Shown here piece by piece: positions 21,502 through 31,687 of a DNA stretch of 64,000 nucleotides; positions within the stretch are counted from its first letter, which is position 1, and every line of letters begins with the position of its first letter. Below the pieces are notes generated by a model. The model did not search any database and had not been told where the DNA came from. It worked only from the letters and a program-made list of their open reading frames with translations. Made by a program: the position numbers and the translations under genes. The stretch is from Eutypa lata. Taxonomy: Eukaryota; Ascomycota; Sordariomycetes; Xylariales; Diatrypaceae. The stretch is taken from positions 62,001 to 126,000 of the forward strand of contig JAKULF010000013.1 in NCBI GenBank assembly GCA_022661535.1. The letters run 5' to 3'.

Positions 21502-24113
21502 ATGGAATTCTTCGAGAGTCAGGTTGGGGAGGTCAGACATTTAATGGGTGCAGAAGCTGGTGCCCCCTCAAATGCGCCGCAACCGCAACAGCGGGCTCTT
21601 CCAGGTTCCGCGTTCGCCGGTAATAATTCCGCACACGATCCTAACCTTGCCCTTTCAACGTCATCCTCAACTCCTACTATCACAACTGAGGCTACGAAGC
21701 GAAAACATAGTATTGAAGACTCATCCCCGAGTGCTAAGACTCAGCAACAGAGGAGTAAACGGAATCGGTACATCTCGATAGCTTGGTAAGTCTATATTCT
21801 GCCCTCCTGTCGAGGTGTATGTGGAGAGATGAATAGGCGACATGTGTATATACAAATCCATGTTTATCTTGATACATATAAAATAGATACTATCTTTATA
21901 TATCGGGTGATTGCTAATGGACAATTGAATCAAGCAACGAGTGTAAAAGACGAAAAATCAAATGCAACGGCGAGACACCATGTCAGCGATGCGGCAACCT
22001 AAACCTCCAGTGCTTATACGCACCCAACTGCTGCTCCAACAACTTCAAAGATTCGGATGAATTTAAAGATATGGCGAGTCAGGTCAGTCGCTTACAAGAG
22101 CAGGTTGAAAGCCTCTTCAGCAGCATGAATGCCCTACGATCCGACAGCTTGCGACTGGCCCCCATTCAAGAACGAGCTCCTCCTCCTGCCCTAACATCGA
22201 CCGCAAGCACTCCATCTTCTACATCCGTGCCTCCGTCGATGTCTTCGTTACAACATAGGTCGAGCCAATCTCAATTGCGGCAAACCACCTTTCGCGGACC
22301 CACGAGCGCCCACTTTAGTTTAGACGTCGCTAAGAACACTCTTCACAAGATGGGTTACAGCAGTCTGGGCGAGACTGGTGAAGACGATATTGCTATCCAA
22401 GATACACCTGCCCAATCTCCCATGTTAGTGGTACAACCGGATTCCTCCCAGTATGGAACTCCCAAAGATCCCTTATGGGATTTCGACAAGGACGAGATGA
22501 TACGTCTGTGCCGCCTGCACGAAGAGGAAGTTGGCATTATGTATCCTGTGATCCGAATCGAAACCATCATCAGCCATGCAACGTCCTTATCTGCTTGGCT
22601 GGATACATTGAAAAAGAATGGACTGGTTCCTCCGTTCGGACAAGATAGTAATATGGCCGACCTGAATACCTTGTTACTCAAGGTAGTCATGTCAATCGGT
22701 CTGGTCGTTGAAGAACATGGATACAGTGAAAGAGCTCATAGACTTTTCGAGTCAATAAGGCCGACCGCAGATAGAATGCTTATGAGTGATCCGAGCGACA
22801 TCAAAGTCGTCCCTTTCTTGGCTCTCGTGGCAGGTTATCGTTTCCTTACAAATGATGAAATACTGGCTTGGCGCACAATGGGGCAAGTCGCACGTCTCTG
22901 CATCGAACTCGGCCTACATCGAAAAGATGCTATTTCGCGCATTGAGAGCGAAGAGGCTCGTGATAATGCCATCCACACCTTCTGGACTGCGTATACACTG
23001 GATCGTCGGTGGGCGTTTGCTACTGGGCTACCGTGGGTCATACCGGACGAGGACGTCAACGTGCATCTACCATATCCGGATGCCCACCCCTTTCTTGCGG
23101 CGATGATAGCCTATTCTAAACTTGTTGCGAGGGTTTGGAGGCTCGTTCGCCAGTTAGATCCTGACGAGGCAGTGGTATTTCATCCCGGCGACTTTGAAGA
23201 TCTGGATAGTCAGATAAAGCAGTGGTATAGTGCAGTGCCTAAGGAAATGCAGCTCAAGCTGCCTGATTGGGAATCCATACCTAGATATCTTAACCCGCCA
23301 GTGAACTCACAGAAGGAGTATGATATCCAACGACTACAGATCTGGACATACCTACGCCTAAACCAGATCCGCATTTGGCTCTTCACCCCAGTTTTGCACA
23401 CGCATAGCAGCATAATGGAAAATATACACTTCGCTGAGCGCGTCGTCAAGCTTGCTAAAAATACCATCAGGTACTTGACGCATCTAAACAATACCACCAA
23501 CATCTACCGCAAGATCCAGGCGTTTTACCACCAGTTCCTGACGTCTGCTATCGCTGCGCTATTCCTAGCATCCTGCCACGCCCCCGTTAACTTCAGCTCC
23601 TCCTGCCGCGACGAGTTCTACATGGCGCTTGACCTCGTGAAGGGCATGTCCGCTAAATCGTTTGTCTCCAAGCGTCTCTGGATGACCATCAAGTCTCTCC
23701 GCGAGGTCGCGCCCCGCCTCGGCCTCGCAGAAGATCCGCACTCCACCGCCGCTCTGACGATGGCCGGTCTCGCTACCGGTCAAATGGGCCCATCGCGGGG
23801 CGGTTCCGCGCACTCCACCAGCCACAGCCCGGTTACGCCCACGACCAGCTTCGCGCGGCCGCAGATCCCGAGCGCTAGCGCGCCCCTTGGACCCCCCGAG
23901 TCCATCGATCTCAATAACGGCCACCAGATCTCTAGCGAGATGTCCCGCATCTTTGAGGGCTACATCGGTATGAACGGCTACTCGCCGCCACCTGACCCCA
24001 CTACGGCGGCGGCGGCAGCAGCGGCGAACATGCAAACGACGATGGATGATGGGGCTGCGGGGCTGTATGTCACGGGCGGAAGCGTGTATCATCATTTTAA
24101 AGACTTGTTTTGA
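21502..24113 (+). CDS. Zn2Cys6 fungal-specific transcription factor
   Basis: Two exons, 21502-21785 and 21935-24113 (149-bp intron, GTAAGT donor), give 820 residues. The splice junction falls inside the zinc cluster and completes its first Cys. The cluster is C95-x2-C98-x6-C105-x5-C111-x2-C114-x6-C121, the binuclear Zn2Cys6 DNA-binding domain, with a basic segment (RSKRNRY) just before it. A short coiled coil follows (VSRLQEQVESLFSSMNALRS), probably for dimerisation. The fungal transcription-factor middle homology region spans roughly residues 260-560, including LGLHRKDA, YTLDRRWAFATGLPW and PDEDVNVHLPYPD. The tail is Ser/Pro/Ala-rich with a poly-Ala run. The N-terminal 90 residues before the cluster are low complexity. 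The protein should act in the nucleus; its targets are not inferable from sequence. Confidence 0.92.
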
Positions 24114-25036
24114 TCTTTTTTGCAACTCCCGGAGAAGCTTTCTGCTGGAGACTTCTAGAGGGTAGGTAACTCGTGAGAGCTGTACTACATATGCAAAGAG
24201 ATACTGTTTGCTTGCTATAATTAGGGCTTGGTGTGTTTTTTTCCCCCGTCGCTTTTGTACCTATGTTGTACGGATGGGCGGATGGATGGATGAATTGTTG
24301 TATGATTTATTAGAGTATCATCCAGACGCGTTGCCTTGTATATGTATTTAATCTTGAACATACATTTTTATTTTTAGTGTTTTATCGACTAACTTTTATG
24401 TAGTGCTGCTTGAAGATATAAAGCGTTGTTTCAAGTTAAGACCTGGTTAATCATGCGCCAGTTATTGGTTTCTTCAAAATGTTACTCTTGAATAGTCTTG
24501 ATCTCGGTAAAAGTGACCTATTATACCCCCTTTTCGCTCCACTCGTACTGCGAATCCTCTATAGATAGGGGTTTTAACTGTGGTCCCGGCTATTCTTTCA
24601 TAGGTATGGACAAATAAGAGCCAGTTCTTTCAATCTAAGGACTATTCAGATGCATTGTACTCTATTATATGAATATGTGGTTAGATTGCTCTGAAACTAT
24701 AGGAAATAACAGGTCAGTGGAAAGGCCGTAGCTTCGTACGTAATATGCTACGCTGAATTTTCAGGCGTAGCTTATTCGCTCATTATTTCAAGATGTACAT
24801 CCATATTAACGTTTTGGCCTCAGAGGATTGCCCACTCTCTTCATCAATATGATTCTACATTTCCTTCATCCGACTTCTCATCCGAAGGTGCGTTCAGGTA
24901 AACTTGGGATATCTTCTATCCCACAGGGAAAGGTAGATTAGATCTGAAATGTCTATTCGTGAAGATTGGCTGAGGCTGGTGATTTGAGCTCCTAGATATA
25001 AACTAGGTTCGTCAGTTCTATAGAGTCGAGGACTGG
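24114..25036. other. Convergent 3' intergenic region
   Basis: Lies between the 3' ends of the transcription factor (plus) and the P450 (minus). T-rich stretches at 24235-24245 and 24364-24380 fit 3' ends. No gene was seen. Confidence 0.4.
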
Positions 25037-26829
25037 CTAATAAGCTTGAATGAGACATCGATGCCCTCTCGGCGACCCGAGGAAGAAAGCGTCTTGCATC
25101 ATGTCATCATCGCACATCCCCTCGAGATTCGAGACAGTGGCATTCGGAAACTCCCTGAAGAAACGAGCTGCAGCCATCCGCATCTCGATGTAAGCTAAAT
25201 GGAGACCAATGCAGACTAAATATGTTTGAAGGTTGTGTTAGCTCAAGCAGGCACAACGAACTATTTGGATCTTTTCGCAATAGTCCCTTGACGGCAGGAT
25301 TAGATAGAGGGAAAGCTTACCTCGCGAGCCCCCGCCAAACGGCATAAAGCTGTCCTTCATCGCCTGGGTAGGCTTCTCCCACCGCGAGGGATCAAAAGTC
25401 TCCGCGTCGGGAAACGCCACGGGATCCCGGTGCAAACTGTATGCCTGCGTCAGGACCGTCGTCCCGGCAGGCAGCCAGAGCTTGTTGAAAGTGACACCCT
25501 CGAGGGGAACGGCCCGCGGTAGACCCGACGGCACCGCCGGATACAGCCGCAGCGTCTCCTCGATCACCTGGTTCAGATACGGGAGGTGCCTGACGTCGTC
25601 GTGGGTGAAGTCGGCCGGCAGGGCGCCGACCTCCCCGACGAGCCGCCTCTTCACGTCGGGGTGCTTGCAGACGGCCCACGTGAGCCACGTCAGCGTGTTG
25701 GACGTCGTGTCGCTCCCGGCCACGATGTAGGTCCGCGCGTTGGACAGGAGCTCGTCCCACGTCATGCTCTCGTCCTCGTTCGCTCTGTACACCTTCTGGA
25801 GCAGCGTCTGCTTGACGTTCGCGTCGCCGTTCTCCACCAGCGTCTTGTGGCGCTGCAGCGATTGCGCGGCGTAGGCGAAGAGCCTGGGGAAGAGTTTCTG
25901 GGATTCCCGGATCTTCGAGATCGGCATGATGCCCCCGATCCAGTGAAATATGGGGAAAGTCGCGCGGAGCGAGTTCAGGCTATCGAGAGTCTGCAGGTCC
26001 TTGGCATATTGGTTGATCTGTACCCTCCTCATATTAGCATTTTCGCGTCCATCCCGGTCCAGGGAGAACCTTGCGCAGTCAGTTAGTCGGTCACAGTACC
26101 TTCTTGTATTCCAGCATCCGGAACGACTCCCCGAAGCTAAGCTCGCCGATGACGTCCGTCGCCATGAAAAGCCACCACTTCCAGACATCGGCCGAGCCGC
26201 GCTCCTGCATCTCCTCGCCGATGCGCTGGACGGCGAGCCGCACCTTGCTCTCGACCTCCGGCAGGACCGCCTTCAGCCCGGACTCCGACATGGGGGCGGA
26301 CAGGAGCCTCCGGAAGCGGCGATGGACGTCAGGATCCGTGGCGCTGACGATGTTCGGCGCACCCGCGATCACCTTAGTGTACCATGGCGATTTCCTGAAT
26401 CCCCCCTTGACGCGGTGGATGCGCTGGGCGGCGGCGGGGTCGGCGACATCGACCTTGTCCGGAGACATGCGCACGATCGGTCCTACGCAGAATCGACATG
26501 GTGGTTAGCTTGGCCATCTAGCTATTCTCATTGTTGTATAGAAGTTCAAGGACAGCACGAACCATATTGATCATGAAGAGATTGAACCCAGACGTGGCGA
26601 TCACGTCTTAGCCCATGGTATTTGTCGACTAAGTCTGTCCATTTGCTGTACCAAGGACCTGGAACTTTGGATAATGGGTTGAATAATCCTTGATATAGCT
26701 TCTGTAGAGAACCGGTTAGACGTCAACATGCGGAACACCTTGGGGATATGGGCTCCTAACCACTAGTAATGTGAAGATTATAGCAATTCCTGCCACATGC
26801 AGACCTTGTTCATAGAGTAGCAGCTCCAT
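25037..26829 (-). CDS. Cytochrome P450 monooxygenase
   Basis: Five exons on the minus strand (26829-26761, 26701-26563, 26482-26100, 26017-25321, 25215-25037) give 488 residues. An N-terminal membrane anchor (VAGIAIIFTLLV) is followed by the proline-rich hinge VPGPWYSKW. The I-helix motif AGSDTT lies near residue 298, the ExxR motif (EETLR) near 353, and FDPSRW follows. The heme loop FGGGSRVCIG is created exactly by the last splice junction, which supports the model. Exon junctions also restore HDQYG-PIVRMSPD. Introns are 59, 80, 82 and 105 bp; two donors (GTTAGG, GTTCGT) are weak. It acts at the ER membrane with a P450 reductase. The substrate is unknown. It faces the Zn2Cys6 gene tail to tail. 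Confidence 0.93.
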
Positions 26830-29004
26830 CTCTAAACACAGGCTAAGATGGTATATCAAGCATAAAGTCCTGGATGCTCAAGTATAGATGTTTCCTACAG
26901 TATCAAAGTGGATTCTCATATATCCCCCGTGAGGGGATATGCTTTTATATTAGAAAATATCTTGTGGCTAGTTGCACTACCGTCGGCATAACGATTGTCG
27001 CACACGCCGCTTGACGGACAATCCACATCATCGAGAATTGCATTCCCCAGAGACACCCCACTTCAGTGAGCGACGTTGTATAGATGGTCGGACCCGACGT
27101 GCCGTTGAGCGGATCTATTGTCTTAGCTGGAAGAGCCGAGTCGCGAGTATATACTCGCGAGCTGCCGGCGTTACCAATCAGATTTGAGACTATATAGGTC
27201 CAACTACCGATCCCCGCGTCAAAGAATTGCGGGATCTATGGGACCCGGGAGCGTCCTGCATTCTTCTTCCGGCCCAATTACATAAACCGTTCCGAATTAT
27301 TATTTTAGACTTGCTAATTAGGTAGCCAGGCAAGGGTAGGAGAAGCAATGGAGCCGCCTATAGTATAATGGCCACTGAAAGGGGTTGGATTTGTTATGAA
27401 AAGCCTCAGACCCATGTCGATTTACTATGCCCCTGTCGAGGGAGGAGTACCACTTCGCCTATTTAATGCAAATGGTAGGTCTTATTGTAGTGCATCGCTT
27501 AACATACCTCAATTTTACCTTGCTACTGAATAGAAGGACCTATAATTGTAGTCATATATATCTTACAACAATATTGCCGCTGCATTACCGCCGTACTCCC
27601 TGCATGATGACTGCATAAGGTACTTATGGTGCTTATTAACGATAATGCTTGTAACTATATACATAATTATCAGTCGGAGTACTCCCTAACTAAGCGGTTG
27701 AGACAAACTAGGTGTATGTAAATGACGTAGTTGTCTATATATGGTTTAAACGTTCGCCTTCATCTTGATGAAGTACTTGATTCTACGACTGCAAAGAAGT
27801 TTGATGATTTGCGTTCCTTTTTCTATGCCATTCCTGCTCTTTTAGCGCACACGTAAAATCCAGTAACTATTTTCGAGAGAGCTCTCAGGCGGCCCGACAT
27901 TGTGTCCCACGTGGTTTCTGGCCTGTTCGAGTAACGTTGCTGTCGATCCATTCCAGGGAGTAGTATCAGATGACGGATATTGTCAACATTTGCACAACCT
28001 TTGTGACCGTGATGATATAATTTCGGTGCCACATAGGAGGTATTCGGCCGCTAGTGTGCCGTGCGTTCGGCTCGGGGTTGGTCCGATCGGCCCCACAAAT
28101 GCGTAGATGCGAGGCCGACGTCGTATTAATCTGACGGAACCCCGTGTAAGAGCGAGGTTGAGTACGTAACATCGGAGAACTTCTACGAGTAGCTATTCGG
28201 TGGCATCCCGTCCCGGAAATGTGGTATCATAAAGAACTGTTGTACCCTGCCACCTTGCGTATCGGATTATGAGGTCTGCTGCTAAGTTACGATCCGAATA
28301 TTTCGGAGATGGTTCTCTAGGCCGAAGCAACCGTAGGCGTAACTCTGTAATCGTTTCCTGAGTGGCTAGGAGAATGACTATTCGTCGCCTCCAACCAAAG
28401 GAGAAAAATAAAAGCGCGTAGGTAATGAGAGCTGCCTTTGCGAGATATTCCCGAAAATCTCAAGTCCTCCGACCTTCAATTGCTAAAGATCGCCATTGAT
28501 AGTGGTGGTGGTGTGGTCAGCGCAAACCTGTACTTATATTATTAATAGCCGTGTCACGCGCCTAAAGAAAAAAACCTTTAAGGAGAGACGCCTAGGATAG
28601 TCTGATCACCCCATACAATGGATGCCCGCTCGTCCCAGATCGCCTTGTTGTGTCTACCTTACTAACTAGGTCGCGAGATCGCAAGCTTGTAGTCGCCTGC
28701 GAGGAGAGCTATCAACACCGTGTGGCACCAAATCTCAAGAAAAATACAATTTCATGTAGCGTGCCCATTGCGATTCTCAAAACGGACAATATTTTCGTCA
28801 TGCTGTTACTTTATGTAGCAGGGCTATCCGATACACGAGAGGTTCCTATTGTATCCTCCCATAGCTTCGCCCCCATACACGTAGGTCACCAACGGCGAGC
28901 CTCCTTTCCTCACACTAAGCTACCCACTCACGCACAATTCTAATGCTAACCCATATTACTACTGATCCTAGTCACTACATGTATCTCAATCTCATACATC
29001 CACC
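26830..29004. other. Gene-poor region
   Basis: About 2.2 kb with only short overlapping frames on both strands, none with a recognisable motif or usable splice pattern. It contains the promoter of the P450 gene at its left end. It could be old repetitive DNA, but no repeat boundaries were seen. Confidence 0.4.
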
Positions 29005-29247
29005 CTACTCTTCCGATGCAACATTGTAGTCCTGTCCTTCCTCCCGCAAGCGCTCTTTTTTAGCTCTTCTTCTTCTCCGATAGTTTACCAGCAGAATAAC
29101 AATAGCAGCAGAGAGAATAAGAGTACTAATGCCTAATGCTAAGCCCCTTCCCCACGGTCCCATTTTTTCCCAGAAACTCTTCTCGGGTGGAAAGTTGGTG
29201 GTAGAAGAGTCCGGAGAGGACGTCGTCATGCGCATTTCCATCACCAT
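29005..29247 (-). CDS. Small single-pass membrane protein
   Basis: 80 residues. A short Ser/Thr/Pro-rich N-terminus (TTSSPDSSTTNFPPEKSFW) precedes one membrane helix (GRGLALGISTLILSAAIVIL), which is followed by five arginines and a charged tail ending NVASEE. The positive block after the helix predicts an outside N-terminus and a cytosolic tail. Two further proteins of the same layout lie just downstream in coordinates on the same strand. No family is recognised. The start could be any of three in-frame ATGs within the first seven codons. Confidence 0.5.
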   Translation of the reverse strand: MVMEMRMTTSSPDSSTTNFPPEKSFWEKMGPWGRGLALGISTLILSAAIVILLVNYRRRRRAKKERLREEGQDYNVASEE

Positions 29248-30229
29248 TGTTGTAAAGATAATATCGTGCCTGGTGGCATTGTGAGTATATCCTCTAGATA
29301 CGTGTATTGGACTGTATCATACCTCGTTTGATAGTTTAGATCCAATCACAAGACTCAATAACTGATATTTTTCAAGCAGCCCACTTAGAGTACTTCGCCA
29401 AATCCTCTCGGTAGATAGTCTGGAGGGTGATATGATAGTTGCAAAGCCTCTGTCGGATTTAGAAGTGACGTTTCCAGGGGCTAATAGAGGCTCAGGATGA
29501 CCGGATCGATGTCTTGAGGGAGTGATATGGACTTTGAAATAATTACTTGTTGTACTAGTAGGAGGAGGATTTAAGTCGATGTAAACATGGATATAGGGGG
29601 AGAGATATTTCTAATGGTGATTAATATATGGATACTTAGGTGGGAAGATAGCATGGAATATCCTCAGCTTGAAAGTCGGGGACTTTCAATGGCTTTTAAC
29701 AATCGACTTGTTGGTTGGCTATTACATATGAATCACCGGTGGTGAATCATTGGTGAACAAAGAAGTCGCACACGAGACCAACAATGATATGTGTCCGTGC
29801 TACTCTATGATTCATGGCCATTAACATACCAACACACGCATAATGAACAATGAACAAATATCTGGAAATACTCTTTTCATTTTTAATTCTGACAATGTAT
29901 TACATATCAAATTGTCATCCACTTGGCTAATGCATGTAAAATATCAATATGGCGTTATAAGAGTACTTAATGAAAGGATGAAACATGCAGGCAGGAGAAT
30001 ATCTCGTTTGGTAATCTCGCGTTGTAGTCTTGGTTGGTAATATATGTAGTCGATTAATACGAACTATGCTACAATGGAAAGCAACCCTCTCCTATTCATC
30101 ACCGGGTATAGAAACCCACTCATGCACACCCTTCTCGTAGTCCCCAGCTACTTTTAACATGATATCCCCCTCCCATGACTACCACATATCCACCATATAA
30201 CCCATCGAGACGGTACTTCATGTGCCCGG
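29248..30229. other. Intergenic
   Basis: AT-rich spacer between two small minus-strand genes. A 65-codon plus-strand frame at 29843 looks non-coding. No regulatory site can be assigned. Confidence 0.4.
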
Positions 30230-30493
30230 TTACCTATATAGGGGCAGTGATGGGTTCTGCTGGCTGTCGAAATCCCGGTCCGAATCCGAGTCGCTCGCTT
30301 TAGTGATGGCTTCAGCAGCACGGGCCTCTTGTTGACGTTGGCGATGACGACTGAGGAAGAAGCAGAGGACCACCACAGCTGCAATAAATAATGCACAGGC
30401 TAGGAAGGCTATAAAAATCTGACTTCCGTTCGGAGACATATTCCCAATTGTGAAGTCCCGCCGATGTGTGGAGCTGTATCTTGATACGGACAT
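30230..30493 (-). CDS. Small single-pass membrane protein
   Basis: 87 residues starting MSVSRYSSTHRR in a good start context (ATCAACATGTC). One membrane helix near residues 25-47 (FIAFLACALFIAAVVVLCFF) is followed by a basic run (SRHRQRQQEAR) and a Ser/Asp-rich tail (KASDSDSDRDFDSQQ) that looks like a casein-kinase-2-type acidic cluster. It has the same topology as the proteins at 29.0 and 31.2 kb, but without clear sequence similarity. Function unknown. Confidence 0.5.
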   Translation of the reverse strand: MSVSRYSSTHRRDFTIGNMSPNGSQIFIAFLACALFIAAVVVLCFFLSRHRQRQQEARAAEAITKASDSDSDRDFDSQQNPSLPLYR

Positions 30494-31198
30494 GTTGATG
30501 GTATGGCCCTTTTTGTCTTCAAAGTTACCTGGCTGGTGCTAGTGGATGCTTAAATGGAGGTTTATATATGCCAGGTGTTCTTCGTGCCTGGATACTGAGG
30601 CTGTGTGAGCTGATGCGATGGTGATTAAACGTTCGGCGAGCTTTTCCTTGTCTTAGGTGCGAAGCTAGCTAGGCTGAATGAGCCTACCGCAATAATAAAG
30701 ATGCTACAATTCGATGCCCTTTGAAGTATATAGGATGCGTCGGCAATATTAGGTGGTCAGAGTGAATATAATGCACAATAGCACTATGAAGATAAATGAA
30801 GGATCGAGTAAGGGAGACGTGATTATCGTGCACTTGTGTTGTAACTTGGGAATTGAATCATTTTATGAAAGGTAGCATAGCAATATGGAATCTGCAAGAA
30901 AGAATTTTGGTCACGGGCTGTGACAAAGGATAAGCCGTGCCGCTGGTATTTTACCACTTAATTACTCAGGCAACGAAGGAGATGGGGAACAAAGAGTATT
31001 CATTGCCATGCTTTATCCCTTACTACCACCATCCAGTCAATGTACGTACGCCGGCGAACAATAAGTTAGTCGTACAAGAAGATAAAGGAAGGAGCGTTCT
31101 ATGTCAGCCTGCCGACCATGATGCAATCCATTATCATAAATCATTTCCTCCATCGTAACAGCCATCAATGCCCCAACCCCTTTTCCTTCCTTAGACCT
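30494..31198. other. Intergenic
   Basis: Spacer between two small minus-strand membrane-protein genes; nothing identified beyond AT-rich sequence. Confidence 0.4.
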
Positions 31199-31687
31199 TC
31201 AGACCTTCGTAGTAGTGATATTGGAATCATCCACCACGGTAAGACTCTCGTTCTCGTCCCCTCTCACGTATTCTCCCACGACCACCACCGGGACCGGGAC
31301 GGGGGGTTGAAAGTAGGAAGCAGCCGCGGTATTAGCGGCAGGGACGGAGACAGTGGTAGGCCGCTGCCGCTGCAGTTGCTGCTGTTGCAGCCACAAGCGA
31401 TCCTCGGGCGCGCCGAAGATCAGGAGCTCCGGCTCGGCGCGCTGCCGCGGTCGCCGGATCTGGTACATCTCGATGGCGTCGTCGATCGAGGCGCTGCGCC
31501 GCGGCCGCCGGAAGTGGAAGATGAAGAAGGCGGCCATCAGCGCCCAGACGCCGGCCATGGCAACGACGATGAAGAACACCAGCTCGTTCAGGAACTTGAG
31601 GACGTCCTGCGGCGTGCCGATGATGACGTCGCTGTCGCTGCGCTTGCCGATCATGTCATCTGCGGTGCTGTGTGTGGTAGCAGGCAT
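31199..31687 (-). CDS. Single-pass membrane protein with Gln- and Pro-rich cytosolic tail
   Basis: 162 residues, intronless. A 35-residue hydrophilic N-terminus is followed by a long hydrophobic segment (about residues 33-57, FFIVVAMAGVWALMAAFFIF) and then HFRRPRRSAS, a stop-transfer sequence. The tail has IDDAIEMYQIRRPRQR, a run of glutamines, and a Pro/Val segment near the end. GC content at 31380-31640 is visibly higher than in the surrounding AT-rich DNA, which supports coding. No known domain was recognised. It is the most convincing of the three neighbouring small membrane-protein genes. Confidence 0.6.
   Translation of the reverse strand: MPATTHSTADDMIGKRSDSDVIIGTPQDVLKFLNELVFFIVVAMAGVWALMAAFFIFHFRRPRRSASIDDAIEMYQIRRPRQRAEPELLIFGAPEDRLWLQQQQLQRQRPTTVSVPAANTAAASYFQPPVPVPVVVVGEYVRGDENESLTVVDDSNITTTKV

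Noticed and set aside
21935..24113. Transcription factor starting at 22071, without zinc cluster
   Set aside because: The upstream exon and intron restore a perfect Zn2Cys6 motif across the splice junction, so the shorter model is incomplete.
25037..26829. Secondary-metabolite gene cluster around the P450
   Set aside because: No backbone synthase, transporter or other tailoring enzyme lies nearby; only the regulator-P450 pair is supported.
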